This document shows positions 37,443 through 45,463 of a stretch of 64,000 nt of DNA, one piece after another. Position numbers and translations under genes: made by a program. Source of the stretch: JADJOM01 sp963817435 (GTDB taxonomy: Bacteria > Gemmatimonadota > Gemmatimonadetes > Gemmatimonadales > GWC2-71-9); assembly GCA_963817435.1 (NCBI GenBank), contig CAWFNY010000001.1:124001-188000 (forward strand), given 5' to 3'. Each line of letters opens with the position of its first letter. The stretch's first letter is position 1. The notes under the pieces were generated by a model. That model searched no databases. It was not told the DNA's origin and saw only the letters and a program-made list of their open reading frames with translations.

Positions 37443-38158
37443 GCGCGCTGCTGTTCGCGCTGATCGCCGCGCTGGGCAATCTCGCCGGCGGCTATGCCGT
37501 GGTGCGCCACGAGCGGCGCAGCCTCGCCGTCATCGAGCTCTTCGTCGCCTTCGGCGCCGGCTTCATGCTCGCCGTCGCCCTGCTCGAAGTGGCGCCGGAG
37601 GCGATCGCCCGGCGCAGCGACGCGGCGGTGTACATCCTCCTCGGCTATCTCGCCGTCCATCTCGCCCAGCATGTCATGGTCCCGCATTTCCATTTCGGCG
37701 AGGAGACCCATCACATCAGCGCGCGCCAGGGGCTGTCGGCACTGCTGGGACTCCTGCTGCATACCTTCTTCGATGGCGTGGCGATCGCCAGCGGGTTCCT
37801 GGTGTCGGGGCACCTCGGGCTGCTGCTCTTCCTCGCCGTCTTCTTTCACAAGCTGCCCGAAGGTCTCGCCATGTCGAGCGTCATGCTCGCCGGCGGGCAG
37901 AGCCGGATGCGCGCGCTGGGCGCCTCCGCGCTGCTCGGCGTCGCCACCATCCTGGGCGTGCTGCTGACCGAAGCGAGTGCGCCACTGGCCGATCACGGCC
38001 TGGCGATCTCCGCCGGCGTCACGCTGTACGTCGCCGCCTCCAACCTGGTCCCCGAATTCCAGGCCCGCCGCAACTGGCGGCTCCCCACGAGCTTCTTCGG
38101 AGGCGCGGGGATGTTCTTCCTCACCCGGCTCCTGGTCGAGGCGGCGGGGCTCAAGTGA
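37439..38158 (+). CDS. ZIP family metal transporter
   Basis: A 239-residue inner-membrane permease with seven or eight hydrophobic segments. The ZIP transport signature is visible in the fourth and fifth helices: 'LLLHTFFDGVAIASGFLV' and 'FFHKLPEGLAMSSVMLAGG', whose His and Glu residues line the metal site. A His-rich loop ('HFHFGEETHH') precedes them. Zinc, iron or manganese uptake is likely; the metal cannot be told. The GTG start overlaps the cca stop as GTGA. Confidence 0.85.
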   Translation: MSALLFALIAALGNLAGGYAVVRHERRSLAVIELFVAFGAGFMLAVALLEVAPEAIARRSDAAVYILLGYLAVHLAQHVMVPHFHFGEETHHISARQGLSALLGLLLHTFFDGVAIASGFLVSGHLGLLLFLAVFFHKLPEGLAMSSVMLAGGQSRMRALGASALLGVATILGVLLTEASAPLADHGLAISAGVTLYVAASNLVPEFQARRNWRLPTSFFGGAGMFFLTRLLVEAAGLK

Positions 38159-39468
38159 GCGCGCCGTCGCTTTTCGCCGCACCGGAGCCGCTGGCCGCGC
38201 GCATGCGGCCGCGCACGCTCGAGGAGTGCCTCGGACAGGAGGAGCTGCTCGGCCCCGGGCGGGCACTCGGCGATGCCATCCGCCGGGGCGACGTCGGGAG
38301 CGCCATCTTCTGGGGGCCGCCGGGCACCGGCAAGACCACGATCGCCCGGCTCATCGCCCAGCACACCGATCGCGAATTCGTCGAGCTCTCCGCGGTGCTC
38401 GATGGCGTGGCCCGGGTGAAGGAGATCATCAGGGAGGCCGAGCAGCGCCGCGTCATGGGGCGAGGCACCGTGCTCTTCTGCGACGAGATCCACCGCTTCA
38501 ACAAGGCCCAGCAGGACGCCTTCCTGCCGCATGTGGAGCGGGGGACGGTGACGCTGATCGGCGCCACCACCGAGAACCCGAGCTTCGAGCTGAACGGTGC
38601 GCTCCTGTCCCGCTGCCAGGTGTTCGTGCTGCGGCCTCTCTCGGCCGAGACGATCCGCAGGCTGCTGGAACGGGCGGTGGCCGAGCGGGAGCGCGGGCTC
38701 GGCCATCTCGAACTCACCGTCGAGCCGGACGCCCTTGCACTGCTGGCCGAGCAGTCCGATGGCGACGCCCGGAGGGCCCTCACCGTGCTCGAGAACGCCG
38801 CGCGGATGGTCGGTCCGCGCGGGGCCCTCACCGAAGCGGAGATCGTCCAGGCGCTCGGCCGCCGGGTCGCGGCGTACGACAAGAGCGGTGAGTCCCACTT
38901 CAACATCCTGAGCGCCTATCACAAGTCGCTAAGGGGCAGCGACCCCCAGGCCGCGTTGTACTGGATGGCGCGGATGCTGGAGGGCGGGGAAGACCCGATG
39001 ACGCTCTTCCGGCGGGCGATCGCCATGGCCGCGGAGGACATCGGTCTGGCCGATCCCGAAGCCCTCAAGCTCGCGATCGCCGCTCGCGATGCCTATCACA
39101 TGCTCGGGCCGCCGGAGGGGTATCTCCCGCTGGCGGAGATGACCATCTACCTGGCGACCGCGCCCAAGTCGAACCGGTCCGCGATGGGGCTGTGGCAGGC
39201 GCTCGAGGCGGCGCGCCGGACACCGGCGGAACCGGTGCCGCTGCACATTCGCAATGCTCCGACCGGGCTCATGAAGGAGCTGGGCTACGGCAAGGGGTAT
39301 CAGTACGCCCACAACTCCGCCACCGGGTACATCCCGCAGGACTACCTCCCCGAGTCGCTCCGCGACCAGAAGTTCTACGATCCGGGCGAACTGGGGTTCG
39401 AGAAGCGGATCCGGGAACGGATGGAGTGGTGGGAGAAGCAGAGCGGGAGGCGGCGGGCGGGTAAGTGA
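38155..39468 (+). CDS. rarA: replication-associated recombination protein A (MgsA/RarA AAA ATPase)
   Basis: A clamp-loader-like AAA+ ATPase that acts at stalled replication forks. The GTG at 38155 overlaps the ZIP stop and gives 437 residues, the family length. Walker A is 'WGPPGTGKTTIARLIA', Walker B 'VLFCDEIHRFNKAQQDAFLP', sensor 1 'LIGATTENPSFELNGALLSR', and the C-terminal MgsA domain contains 'EDIGLADPEALKLA' and 'YAHNSATGYIPQDYLPE'. It ends the alaS-rarA operon and is followed by a REP-like element. Confidence 0.94.
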   Translation: MSAPSLFAAPEPLAARMRPRTLEECLGQEELLGPGRALGDAIRRGDVGSAIFWGPPGTGKTTIARLIAQHTDREFVELSAVLDGVARVKEIIREAEQRRVMGRGTVLFCDEIHRFNKAQQDAFLPHVERGTVTLIGATTENPSFELNGALLSRCQVFVLRPLSAETIRRLLERAVAERERGLGHLELTVEPDALALLAEQSDGDARRALTVLENAARMVGPRGALTEAEIVQALGRRVAAYDKSGESHFNILSAYHKSLRGSDPQAALYWMARMLEGGEDPMTLFRRAIAMAAEDIGLADPEALKLAIAARDAYHMLGPPEGYLPLAEMTIYLATAPKSNRSAMGLWQALEAARRTPAEPVPLHIRNAPTGLMKELGYGKGYQYAHNSATGYIPQDYLPESLRDQKFYDPGELGFEKRIRERMEWWEKQSGRRRAGK

Positions 39469-39477
39469 ACCTGGGAT

Positions 39478-39568
39478 GTCATCCCGAGGGAGTGGAACGA
39501 CCGAGGGATCTCTTGAGGACCGGCACCCAGCCCGTCCCGCAGAGATCCCTCGCTGCGCTCGGGATGAC
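39478..39568. repeat. REP-like inverted repeat element
   Basis: Left arm 39478-39513 begins GTCATCCCGAG and ends CGAGGGATCTCT; right arm 39541-39568 begins AGAGATCCCTCG and ends CTCGGGATGAC. The arms are complementary over both blocks, with the left arm carrying extra central bases. It resembles dispersed repeats of this type known from many high-GC genomes (from memory). A diverged copy is at 2052-2116. Confidence 0.7.
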
Positions 39569-39584
39569 AAACGGTGCACCCCGC

Positions 39585-39590
39585 TATATT
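39585..39590 (+). promoter_or_regulatory. -10 box for the leaderless LEA-type lipoprotein gene
   Basis: TATATT at 39585-39590 lies 6 nt before the ATG at 39597, so the transcript should start on that A. The REP end supplies ATGACA (39564-39569) as a possible, closely spaced -35. Confidence 0.45.
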
Positions 39591-39596
39591 CCGGCC

Positions 39597-40061
39597 ATGA
39601 GAAAACTCCTCCCCCTGGCGCTCGTCGCCCTGGTCGTGGCGTGTGGACCGGGTACGGTCAACCCGCTTTCGGTGCTGCAGCCTGACGTCCGGCTGGACCA
39701 CCTCTCGCTGCGCAACGTCGGCTTGTCAGGCGGCACCCTCGACCTGGTGCTGGCCTTCCACAATCCCAACAAGATCAATCTGCAGGGCACCCGGGTGCAG
39801 GCCGGGCTGGACATCGAGGGGAACCACTTCGGCGACATCGACCTCTCGAATCCCTTCTCGCTGGCGGGCCGCGATACCACCCTGCTGACGCTGCCGCTGA
39901 CCTTCCGCTGGTCGGGCGTCGCCTCCGCGGCGCGCTCGGTCCTGAGCTACGGCGCCGTCAACTACGCCATCAAGGGCACCGCCACGATCACCGCGCCGAA
40001 CATTCCGGCGTTCGACGTGCCATTCACGGGGCAGGGCAACGTCCCGCTTCTCAAGCCGTAG
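39597..40061 (+). CDS. LEA type 2 / WHy-domain lipoprotein
   Basis: A 154-residue lipoprotein. Residues 1-16 are a signal peptide with lipobox 'LVVAC' and Cys16 as the lipidated residue. The mature part has the beta-sandwich pattern of LEA-14/WHy domains ('TLDLVLAFHNPNKINLQGTR', 'IDLSNPFSLAGRDTTLLTLP'), a family linked to stress tolerance in plants and bacteria; its precise bacterial role is unsettled. ATG 39597 is chosen for the signal peptide and the adjacent -10 box. Confidence 0.8.
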   Translation: MRKLLPLALVALVVACGPGTVNPLSVLQPDVRLDHLSLRNVGLSGGTLDLVLAFHNPNKINLQGTRVQAGLDIEGNHFGDIDLSNPFSLAGRDTTLLTLPLTFRWSGVASAARSVLSYGAVNYAIKGTATITAPNIPAFDVPFTGQGNVPLLKP

Positions 40062-40077
40062 GCATACGGAGCCTGAC

Positions 40078-41394
40078 ATTCGCAACCTGATCACGATCGA
40101 GCCACCCGCCGAGCGCGCCGTGCTGGTTGGCGCGCCGCTCAAGGGCTCGGATGACGCGCGGAACCTGACCGAACATCTCGACGAGCTGGCCCGCCTCGCC
40201 GACACCGCCGGCGCCCTCGTCGTGGGCCGCCTCTCCCAGCAGATCGCCTCCCGGAATCCCGCGACCCTCATCGGTGAGGGCAAGGTCGAGGAGCTGCACG
40301 CCCTGCTCGAGGCGGAGAAGGGGACCCTCGTCCTGTTCGACGAGGAGCTGACGCCCAATCAGGGCGCCAACCTCGAGAAGGAGCTCAAGGTCCGGGTGAT
40401 GGACCGCTCCGAGCTCATCCTCGACATCTTCTCGACCCGCGCCCGCACCCACGAGGCCAAGCTGCAGGTCGAGCTGGCGCAGCTCGAGTACCTGCTGCCG
40501 CGCCTGGCGCGGATGTGGACCCACCTTTCGCGTATCCGCGGCGGTATCGGTCTCCGGGGCCCTGGCGAAACCCAGCTCGAGACCGACCGGCGGATGATCC
40601 GCAAGAAGATCCAGCTCCTCCGCGAGAAGCTGCTGGAGTGGGAACGGCACCGCGACGTGCTCCGTGCCGGGCGGTCGCCGCTCCTCAACGTCGCGCTGGT
40701 CGGGTATACCAACGCCGGCAAGTCGAGCGTGCTGCGGATGCTTTCGGGGGAACACGGGATCTTCGTCGAGGACCGGCTCTTCGCCACGCTCGACACCCTG
40801 ACCCGTGAAATCGATCTCGGCGAGGGCTGCCGGGCGCGGGTCTCCGATACCGTCGGCTTCATCCGCAAGCTGCCGCACCATCTGGTGGCGAGCTTCCGGG
40901 CCACGCTGGAAGAGGTGCGGGAGGCCGATCTGCTCCTGCACGTGGTGGACGCCAGCCACCCGGGGTGGGAAGAGCAGATGGTCGTCGTGGACGAGGTGCT
41001 GGCCGAGATCGGCATCGGCAGCATGCCGGTGATTCCGCTCTTCAACAAGATGGATGCGGTGCCGGATCCGTCCGCCTTTGCGGCACGGGCCCGGGAGCTG
41101 CATCCCGATGCGCTGCTCGGCACCACCCAGCGGATCGACGGACTGGATCAGGTCAAGAACGAGCTGCGCCGCCGGGAGCGCTCGCTCCGGCCGCCGGTCA
41201 CGGTCTTCGTGCCGCTCGGGGACGGGGCCCGGCTCGCGTCACTGTATCGGCTGGGTGAGGTGCTGCAGCAGACCATCGAGGGGGAGCAGCACGTCGTGAG
41301 CGTGCGCCTGGCGCCGTGGCAGGCGGAGCAGCTCCGCCGCGAGGGCCTCGAGGTCTCCGCCGAGACGCCTGCGCCGCGGAGGGCGGTGGGGTAG
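40078..41394 (+). CDS. hflX: ribosome-associated GTPase HflX
   Basis: A GTPase that splits stalled 70S ribosomes. The frame is open upstream of the first conventional codon (GTG 40120): the in-frame peptide 'IRNLITIEPPAERAVLVGAP' has the usual HflX N-terminus, and GGAG at 40068-40071 sits 6 nt before an ATT at 40078, so ATT is the likely start. The N-terminal HflX domain carries 'RNPATLIGEGKVEEL'; 'RGGIGLRGPGETQLETDRR' is diagnostic; the G domain has G1 'GYTNAGKSS', G3 'DTVGFI' and G4 'NKMD'. At 438 residues it has family size. Confidence 0.9.
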   Translation: MRNLITIEPPAERAVLVGAPLKGSDDARNLTEHLDELARLADTAGALVVGRLSQQIASRNPATLIGEGKVEELHALLEAEKGTLVLFDEELTPNQGANLEKELKVRVMDRSELILDIFSTRARTHEAKLQVELAQLEYLLPRLARMWTHLSRIRGGIGLRGPGETQLETDRRMIRKKIQLLREKLLEWERHRDVLRAGRSPLLNVALVGYTNAGKSSVLRMLSGEHGIFVEDRLFATLDTLTREIDLGEGCRARVSDTVGFIRKLPHHLVASFRATLEEVREADLLLHVVDASHPGWEEQMVVVDEVLAEIGIGSMPVIPLFNKMDAVPDPSAFAARARELHPDALLGTTQRIDGLDQVKNELRRRERSLRPPVTVFVPLGDGARLASLYRLGEVLQQTIEGEQHVVSVRLAPWQAEQLRREGLEVSAETPAPRRAVG

Positions 41395-41427
41395 GAGAGA
41401 GCGGGCGCTGCGGCGATCGGACCACAA

Positions 41428-41477
41428 AGGGAAGAGGGAAGGGGGAAGGGGAACGGCTTCCCTCTTCCCTCTTCCCT
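41428..41477. terminator. polypurine/polypyrimidine hairpin between hflX and the isocitrate lyase gene
   Basis: Positions 41428-41447 (AGGGAAGAGGGAAGGGGGAA) pair with 41458-41477 apart from one G-T wobble, with a 10-nt loop. The genes on both sides converge on it, so it can serve as a two-way terminator. The strand asymmetry (all purine versus all pyrimidine) is unusual. Confidence 0.6.
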
Positions 41478-41484
41478 CTCTGCC

Positions 41485-42621
41485 TTACGCCTTCCCGCTG
41501 AGCACCGACTCCAGAATCAGCCAGCGGTTCATGCCCGCGAGCTTCTGGTGCATCTTGGTCATCGGCGGGCCGCCCGGCGCTTCGTCCTCTTCGATCTGCA
41601 GATCGGCGAGCGCGTCGAGACCCTTCGCGGCGAACTTGCGCAGCCCCTTGTCCAGCGCGAGGCCGGCGGTGCGGAAGTTGAACAGGGTCGAGAACTGGAG
41701 CGTGTAGCCCAGGTCGGCGAGCTGCTGGTTGGTGATGAGCGTGCCCGCCTTCTTCGCCTTGCCCCAGTACAGCGAGGGCGAGAGGTTGAAGCCCAGCATC
41801 TGGTTCGGATAGTACTTGCGTACCCCCTCGGCGAACGCCCTCGGCTGCTCGAGGTCGACGTTGTTGAACTCGGCCCAGATCACGTCGCAGCCCAGCTCCG
41901 CCGCCTCCCACGCATCCTCCACCGCCATCTTCACGCCGCCCGGGCCCTGGCCGGGAAGCGCACCGTCCACCGAGTCGGTCCGCGCGATGATCACCATGTC
42001 GGTGCCGTTGCACTCGGCCGCGGCCTTGATGGCCTTGAGCTTGGCCAGCCAGGCGGCGCGCGGCACCAGCACCTTGTCGCGCTTGGCCTTGCCCACGCTC
42101 ACGATGTGGCCGCAGGTCCGGTCGGCCGGATCCTGGTTCTCGAGGTGGACGCCGCCGACGCGGGCCCGCACCAGCTCGGTCGCGAGCGCGAAGGTCTGGG
42201 TCGGGCCGCCGAAGCCGGCTTCCATGTCCACGAACATCGGCGGCACGGAGAGCAGCTCCTTGCCCTCGGTGTCGTAGTAGTGGGTGTGGCGCGCGCCCTC
42301 GATGCCCTTCCACAGCTCGAGCGCCAGCTCCACCATCTGCTGCGACTGATACACGCCGATGTCGGGATACATGTTCTTCACCGCGGCGAGCTGCCAGCCG
42401 CTGCCGTACAGCGCCTTGAAGCCGAGGCGGGTCATGAGCGCCGCGGTGTAGGCGTCGTAGGCGCCGGCCGTGTGAACGAAGGAGCCCTTGTCGCGCGCCT
42501 CATGCAGGATCCGGCGGAGCTTGGTGCCGGGATGCTCCGTCTCCGGTGGGGCGAGCAGCTTGGCGATCTCATCGCGCGGATAGACCGCGTTCTTGCTCAC
42601 AGGCGGCGTTGCGGTGGCCAT
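41485..42621 (-). CDS. aceA: isocitrate lyase family protein, divergent active-site loop
   Basis: A 378-residue member of the isocitrate lyase/PEP mutase superfamily, expected to split isocitrate into succinate and glyoxylate in the glyoxylate shunt. 'VHTAGAYDAYTAALMTRLGF', 'YGSGWQLAA' and 'PPMFVDMEAGFGG' match the family. The catalytic loop reads 'ADRTCGHIVSVGKAK' where typical enzymes have KKCGH: Cys and His remain but the first Lys is Arg and the second Thr. It is also shorter than common isocitrate lyases (about 430-530). AGGAGA lies 7 nt before the ATG. No malate synthase is adjacent, so another 3-carbon-carbon lyase reaction is possible. Confidence 0.75.
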   Translation of the reverse strand: MATATPPVSKNAVYPRDEIAKLLAPPETEHPGTKLRRILHEARDKGSFVHTAGAYDAYTAALMTRLGFKALYGSGWQLAAVKNMYPDIGVYQSQQMVELALELWKGIEGARHTHYYDTEGKELLSVPPMFVDMEAGFGGPTQTFALATELVRARVGGVHLENQDPADRTCGHIVSVGKAKRDKVLVPRAAWLAKLKAIKAAAECNGTDMVIIARTDSVDGALPGQGPGGVKMAVEDAWEAAELGCDVIWAEFNNVDLEQPRAFAEGVRKYYPNQMLGFNLSPSLYWGKAKKAGTLITNQQLADLGYTLQFSTLFNFRTAGLALDKGLRKFAAKGLDALADLQIEEDEAPGGPPMTKMHQKLAGMNRWLILESVLSGKA

Positions 42622-42707
42622 GGACGTGTCTCCTAGGGGAGTGACTCAAGACTGCGCTGGCTCGGGGGCTGGAGGCGGACCTCAGTTCCCGAACCGTACC
42701 GGACACC

Positions 42708-42736
42708 GTATAATTATCAAATGTGAAATCTTTCAC
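42708..42736. promoter_or_regulatory. -10 box with CRP-like palindrome between aceA and wbpA
   Basis: TATAAT at 42708-42713 is followed at once by TGTGAAATCTTTCACA (42721-42736), a perfect 7+7 palindrome that has the TGTGA-N6-TCACA spacing of CRP/FNR-family sites. A plus-strand start would fall at the palindrome's left edge. Which of the two divergent genes is controlled is not clear. Confidence 0.55.
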
Positions 42737-42898
42737 AAGGGTCTGACAGCTTCACAATCGGCGGCGGTCGGACTCCGGGTCGAGGCTCGGCTCTTGCACT
42801 CGCCCGGGTGGCAGGAAGGGCGGGTCTCTGGGTAGCTTCGAAGCATCGCTGCGCATCTCGTTGCAGCACTTTCACTTTCCTCACGGCAGGGAGCAGTC

Positions 42899-44245
42899 AT
42901 GGCGGACGGTCTCGACCAATTGCAGGCGCGGATTCAGCGCGGCGAAGCCACAGTCGGCATTGTCGGTCTCGGGTACGTCGGGCTGCCGCTGGCGGTCGAA
43001 GTTGCCCGGAGCGGGTTCCGCGTCATCGGCTGCGACATCAGCGAACCGGTCTGCGCGGCGATCAACGCCGGGAAGAGTCATGTCGAGGACGTGCCGACCG
43101 AGACCCTGGCCGGCTTCGTCAGCAAGGGGCTGATCCGCGCCACCACCGACTTCGGGCGCCTGGCGGAGTGCGACGCGATCTCGATCTGCGTGCCGACGCC
43201 GCTCAACAAGACCAAGGACCCCGATCTCTCCTACGTCGTCGCGGCGGCCGAGTCGTGCAAGGCCGGCCTCCGTCCCGGTCAGCTCATCATCCTCGAGAGC
43301 ACCACCTATCCCGGCACGACCAGAGAAGTCCTGCTGCCGATCTTCGAGTCCACGGGGCTCAAGGTGGGCGTGGACTTCGCGCTCTGCTTCAGTCCCGAGC
43401 GGGTGGACCCGGGGAACCCGGTCTGGCATACCCGCAACACCCCCAAAGTGATCGGCGGCATCACGCCGCGCTGCAACCAGCTCGCGCTGGCGCTGTACGG
43501 CAAGGTGTTCGACACCATGGTGCCGGTCGAGAGTCCCGAGGCCGCCGAGCTGGTGAAGGTGTACGAGAACACCTTCCGCATGATCAACATCGCGCTGGCG
43601 AACGAACTGGCGCAGGCATGCGACAAGCTGGGGCTCAATGTCTGGGGCGTCATCGAGGCCGCCGCGACCAAGCCCTTCGGCTTCATGAAGTTCACGCCTG
43701 GTCCCGGACTGGGCGGGCACTGCATCCCGCTCGATCCGCATTACCTCTCCTGGAAGATGCGGACGCTGCACTTCAAGACCCGGATGATCGAGCTCGCCAG
43801 CGAGATCAACGCCGAGATGCCGGCCTACGTCGTCACCAAGGCCATCGACGCGCTCAACGAGCGGCGCAAGGCGATGAAGGGGAGCAAGGTCCTGGTGATC
43901 GGCGTCGCCTACAAGAAGAACATCGGCGACCTGCGCGAGAGCCCCGCGCTCGACATCATCAACCTGCTGCAGGAGAAGGGGGCGGAGGTCAGCTTCCACG
44001 ACCCGCATGTCTCCACCATCCAGGACGACGGCCATACGCCCATCAAGGGGCTGCCGATGCACAGCGTGGCGCTCACCGATGCGGCGCTCCGCGGCAGCGA
44101 CCTCGCCCTCATCGTGACCGACCACAGCGCGATCGACTACAGCCGGGTGATGCGTGAGGCGCCGCTGGTCCTCGATACCCGCGGCGTGATCCGCGAGGAC
44201 GGGCATGGCAAGCTGGTGGGGTTGTCGGGGGTGGTGAATACGTAG
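42899..44245 (+). CDS. wbpA: UDP-N-acetylhexosamine 6-dehydrogenase (WbpA/WecC type)
   Basis: An NAD-dependent four-electron dehydrogenase that oxidises a UDP-N-acetylhexosamine to the uronic acid for surface glycans. The 448-residue protein has the N-terminal Rossmann motif 'VGIVGLGYVGLPLAVEVA', the central helix and the catalytic loop 'GPGLGGHCIPLDPHYLSWKM'. This loop is the WbpA/WecC type; UDP-glucose dehydrogenases have GFGGSCFPKD. Whether it makes the gluco (WbpA) or manno (WecC) product cannot be decided; the WbpB-like neighbour favours WbpA. GGGAG lies 8 nt before the ATG. Confidence 0.85.
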   Translation: MADGLDQLQARIQRGEATVGIVGLGYVGLPLAVEVARSGFRVIGCDISEPVCAAINAGKSHVEDVPTETLAGFVSKGLIRATTDFGRLAECDAISICVPTPLNKTKDPDLSYVVAAAESCKAGLRPGQLIILESTTYPGTTREVLLPIFESTGLKVGVDFALCFSPERVDPGNPVWHTRNTPKVIGGITPRCNQLALALYGKVFDTMVPVESPEAAELVKVYENTFRMINIALANELAQACDKLGLNVWGVIEAAATKPFGFMKFTPGPGLGGHCIPLDPHYLSWKMRTLHFKTRMIELASEINAEMPAYVVTKAIDALNERRKAMKGSKVLVIGVAYKKNIGDLRESPALDIINLLQEKGAEVSFHDPHVSTIQDDGHTPIKGLPMHSVALTDAALRGSDLALIVTDHSAIDYSRVMREAPLVLDTRGVIREDGHGKLVGLSGVVNT

Positions 44246-44256
44246 CCAATGCCGGG

Positions 44257-44350
44257 GTAGGGGCGGGGCTCTGCCCCGCCCCTCCGAAATCTTGATCGAT
44301 CGCGTGGCCGGGAAGTCGTATAGCGGGGCGGAGCTAAGCTCCGCCCCTAC
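44257..44350. repeat. MITE-like palindromic element of about 94 bp
   Basis: The ends GTAGGGGCGG (44257-44266) and CCGCCCCTAC (44341-44350) are exact inverted repeats. Two internal hairpins lie at 44260-44282 (GGGGCGGGGC / GCCCCGCCCC) and 44325-44347 (GGGGCGGAGCT / AGCTCCGCCCC). No ORF is inside. It separates the wbpA- and wbpB-like genes. Confidence 0.6.
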
Positions 44351-44388
44351 GTTTTCGCTGCCCCGTTCCGGCTCCTCCGTTTTCCCTG

Positions 44389-44394
44389 TATACT
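44389..44394 (+). promoter_or_regulatory. -10 box for near-leaderless wbpB-like gene
   Basis: TATACT at 44389-44394 ends 7 nt before the ATG at 44402, so the transcript would carry no more than one leader base. No ribosome binding site is seen. Confidence 0.4.
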
Positions 44395-44401
44395 CCAGCC
44401 C

Positions 44402-45463
44402 ATGCCTCTCTCACCGATTCCCATCTCCAATCGCCGCATCCGCTTCGCCCTGGTGGGGTGCGGCCGGATCGCCGGCAAGCACATCGAGGCCTTCGAGCAG
44501 CACAAGGAGCGGGCGGAGCTGGTCGCCGTCTGCGACACCAATCCCGAGGCGCTGACGGCCGCGATGGCGCGCACCCAGGTGCCGGGCTTCCGCACCCTCG
44601 AGGAGCTGCTTGCCCGGTCGAACGCCGACGTGATCGTGCTGGCGACGTCGAGCGGGATCCATGCGGCGCAGACGATTCAGGCGGCCGAGGCGGGACGGCA
44701 TGTCGTCACCGAGAAGCCGATGGCCACCAGATGGCACGACGGCAAGGCGATGGTCGCCGCCTGCGACAAGGCGGGGGTGCAGCTCTTCGTCGTCAAGCAG
44801 AACCGGCGCAACGCCACCATCCAGTTGCTGAAGCGGGCGATCGACCGGCGGCGCTTCGGCCGGATCTACATGGTCGCGGTGAACGTCTTCTGGTGCCGTC
44901 CGCAGGAGTACTACGACAGCGCGCCCTGGCGCGGGACCTGGGAGTTCGACGGCGGCGCCTTCATGAACCAGGCGAGTCACTACGTGGACCTGCTCGACTG
45001 GCTGATCGGTCCGGTGGAGAGCGTCCACGCCTTTACCGCCACGCTCGAGCGGCACATCGAGGTCGAGGACACCGGTGTCGCCAACATCCGCTGGCGGAGC
45101 GGGGCGCTCGGCTCGGTCAACGTGACCATGCTGACCCACAAGCAGAATTTCGAGGGCTCGCTCACCGTGATCGGGGAGCACGGCACCGTCCGGCTCGGCG
45201 GGGTCGCGGTGAACGAGATCCAGAAGTGGGAGTTCGCCGACAAGGATGCGGACGACGACCTGGTGCGCCAGGCCAGTTACGAGACCAGCTCGGTCTACGG
45301 CTTCGGTCACCCGCTCTATTACGACAACGTGATCCGCGCGCTCCGGGGCGAGGCGCTGCCCGAGACCGACGGACGGGAGGGGCTTCGCTCCCTGGAGCTG
45401 CTGATCGGGATCTATCTCTCCGCGCGCGACGCCAAGACGATCGGGCTGCCGTTGGAGTACTGA
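44402..45463 (+). CDS. wbpB: Gfo/Idh/MocA oxidoreductase, WbpB/WlbA-like
   Basis: A 353-residue NAD-dependent oxidoreductase. 'RFALVGCGRIAGKHIEAFEQ' is the Rossmann motif, 'VTEKPMATRWHDGKAMVAAC' holds the catalytic-site EKP, and 'VKQNRRNATIQLLKRAIDRR' plus 'GGAFMNQASHYVDLLDWLIG' match the WbpB/WlbA group that oxidises UDP-N-acetylglucosaminuronate at C3 before transamination. With the WbpA-type gene upstream this would be step two to a 2,3-diacetamido uronic acid; aminotransferase, acetyltransferase and epimerase for the later steps are not in the window. Stop overlaps the next ATG by one base. Confidence 0.78.
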   Translation: MPLSPIPISNRRIRFALVGCGRIAGKHIEAFEQHKERAELVAVCDTNPEALTAAMARTQVPGFRTLEELLARSNADVIVLATSSGIHAAQTIQAAEAGRHVVTEKPMATRWHDGKAMVAACDKAGVQLFVVKQNRRNATIQLLKRAIDRRRFGRIYMVAVNVFWCRPQEYYDSAPWRGTWEFDGGAFMNQASHYVDLLDWLIGPVESVHAFTATLERHIEVEDTGVANIRWRSGALGSVNVTMLTHKQNFEGSLTVIGEHGTVRLGGVAVNEIQKWEFADKDADDDLVRQASYETSSVYGFGHPLYYDNVIRALRGEALPETDGREGLRSLELLIGIYLSARDAKTIGLPLEY

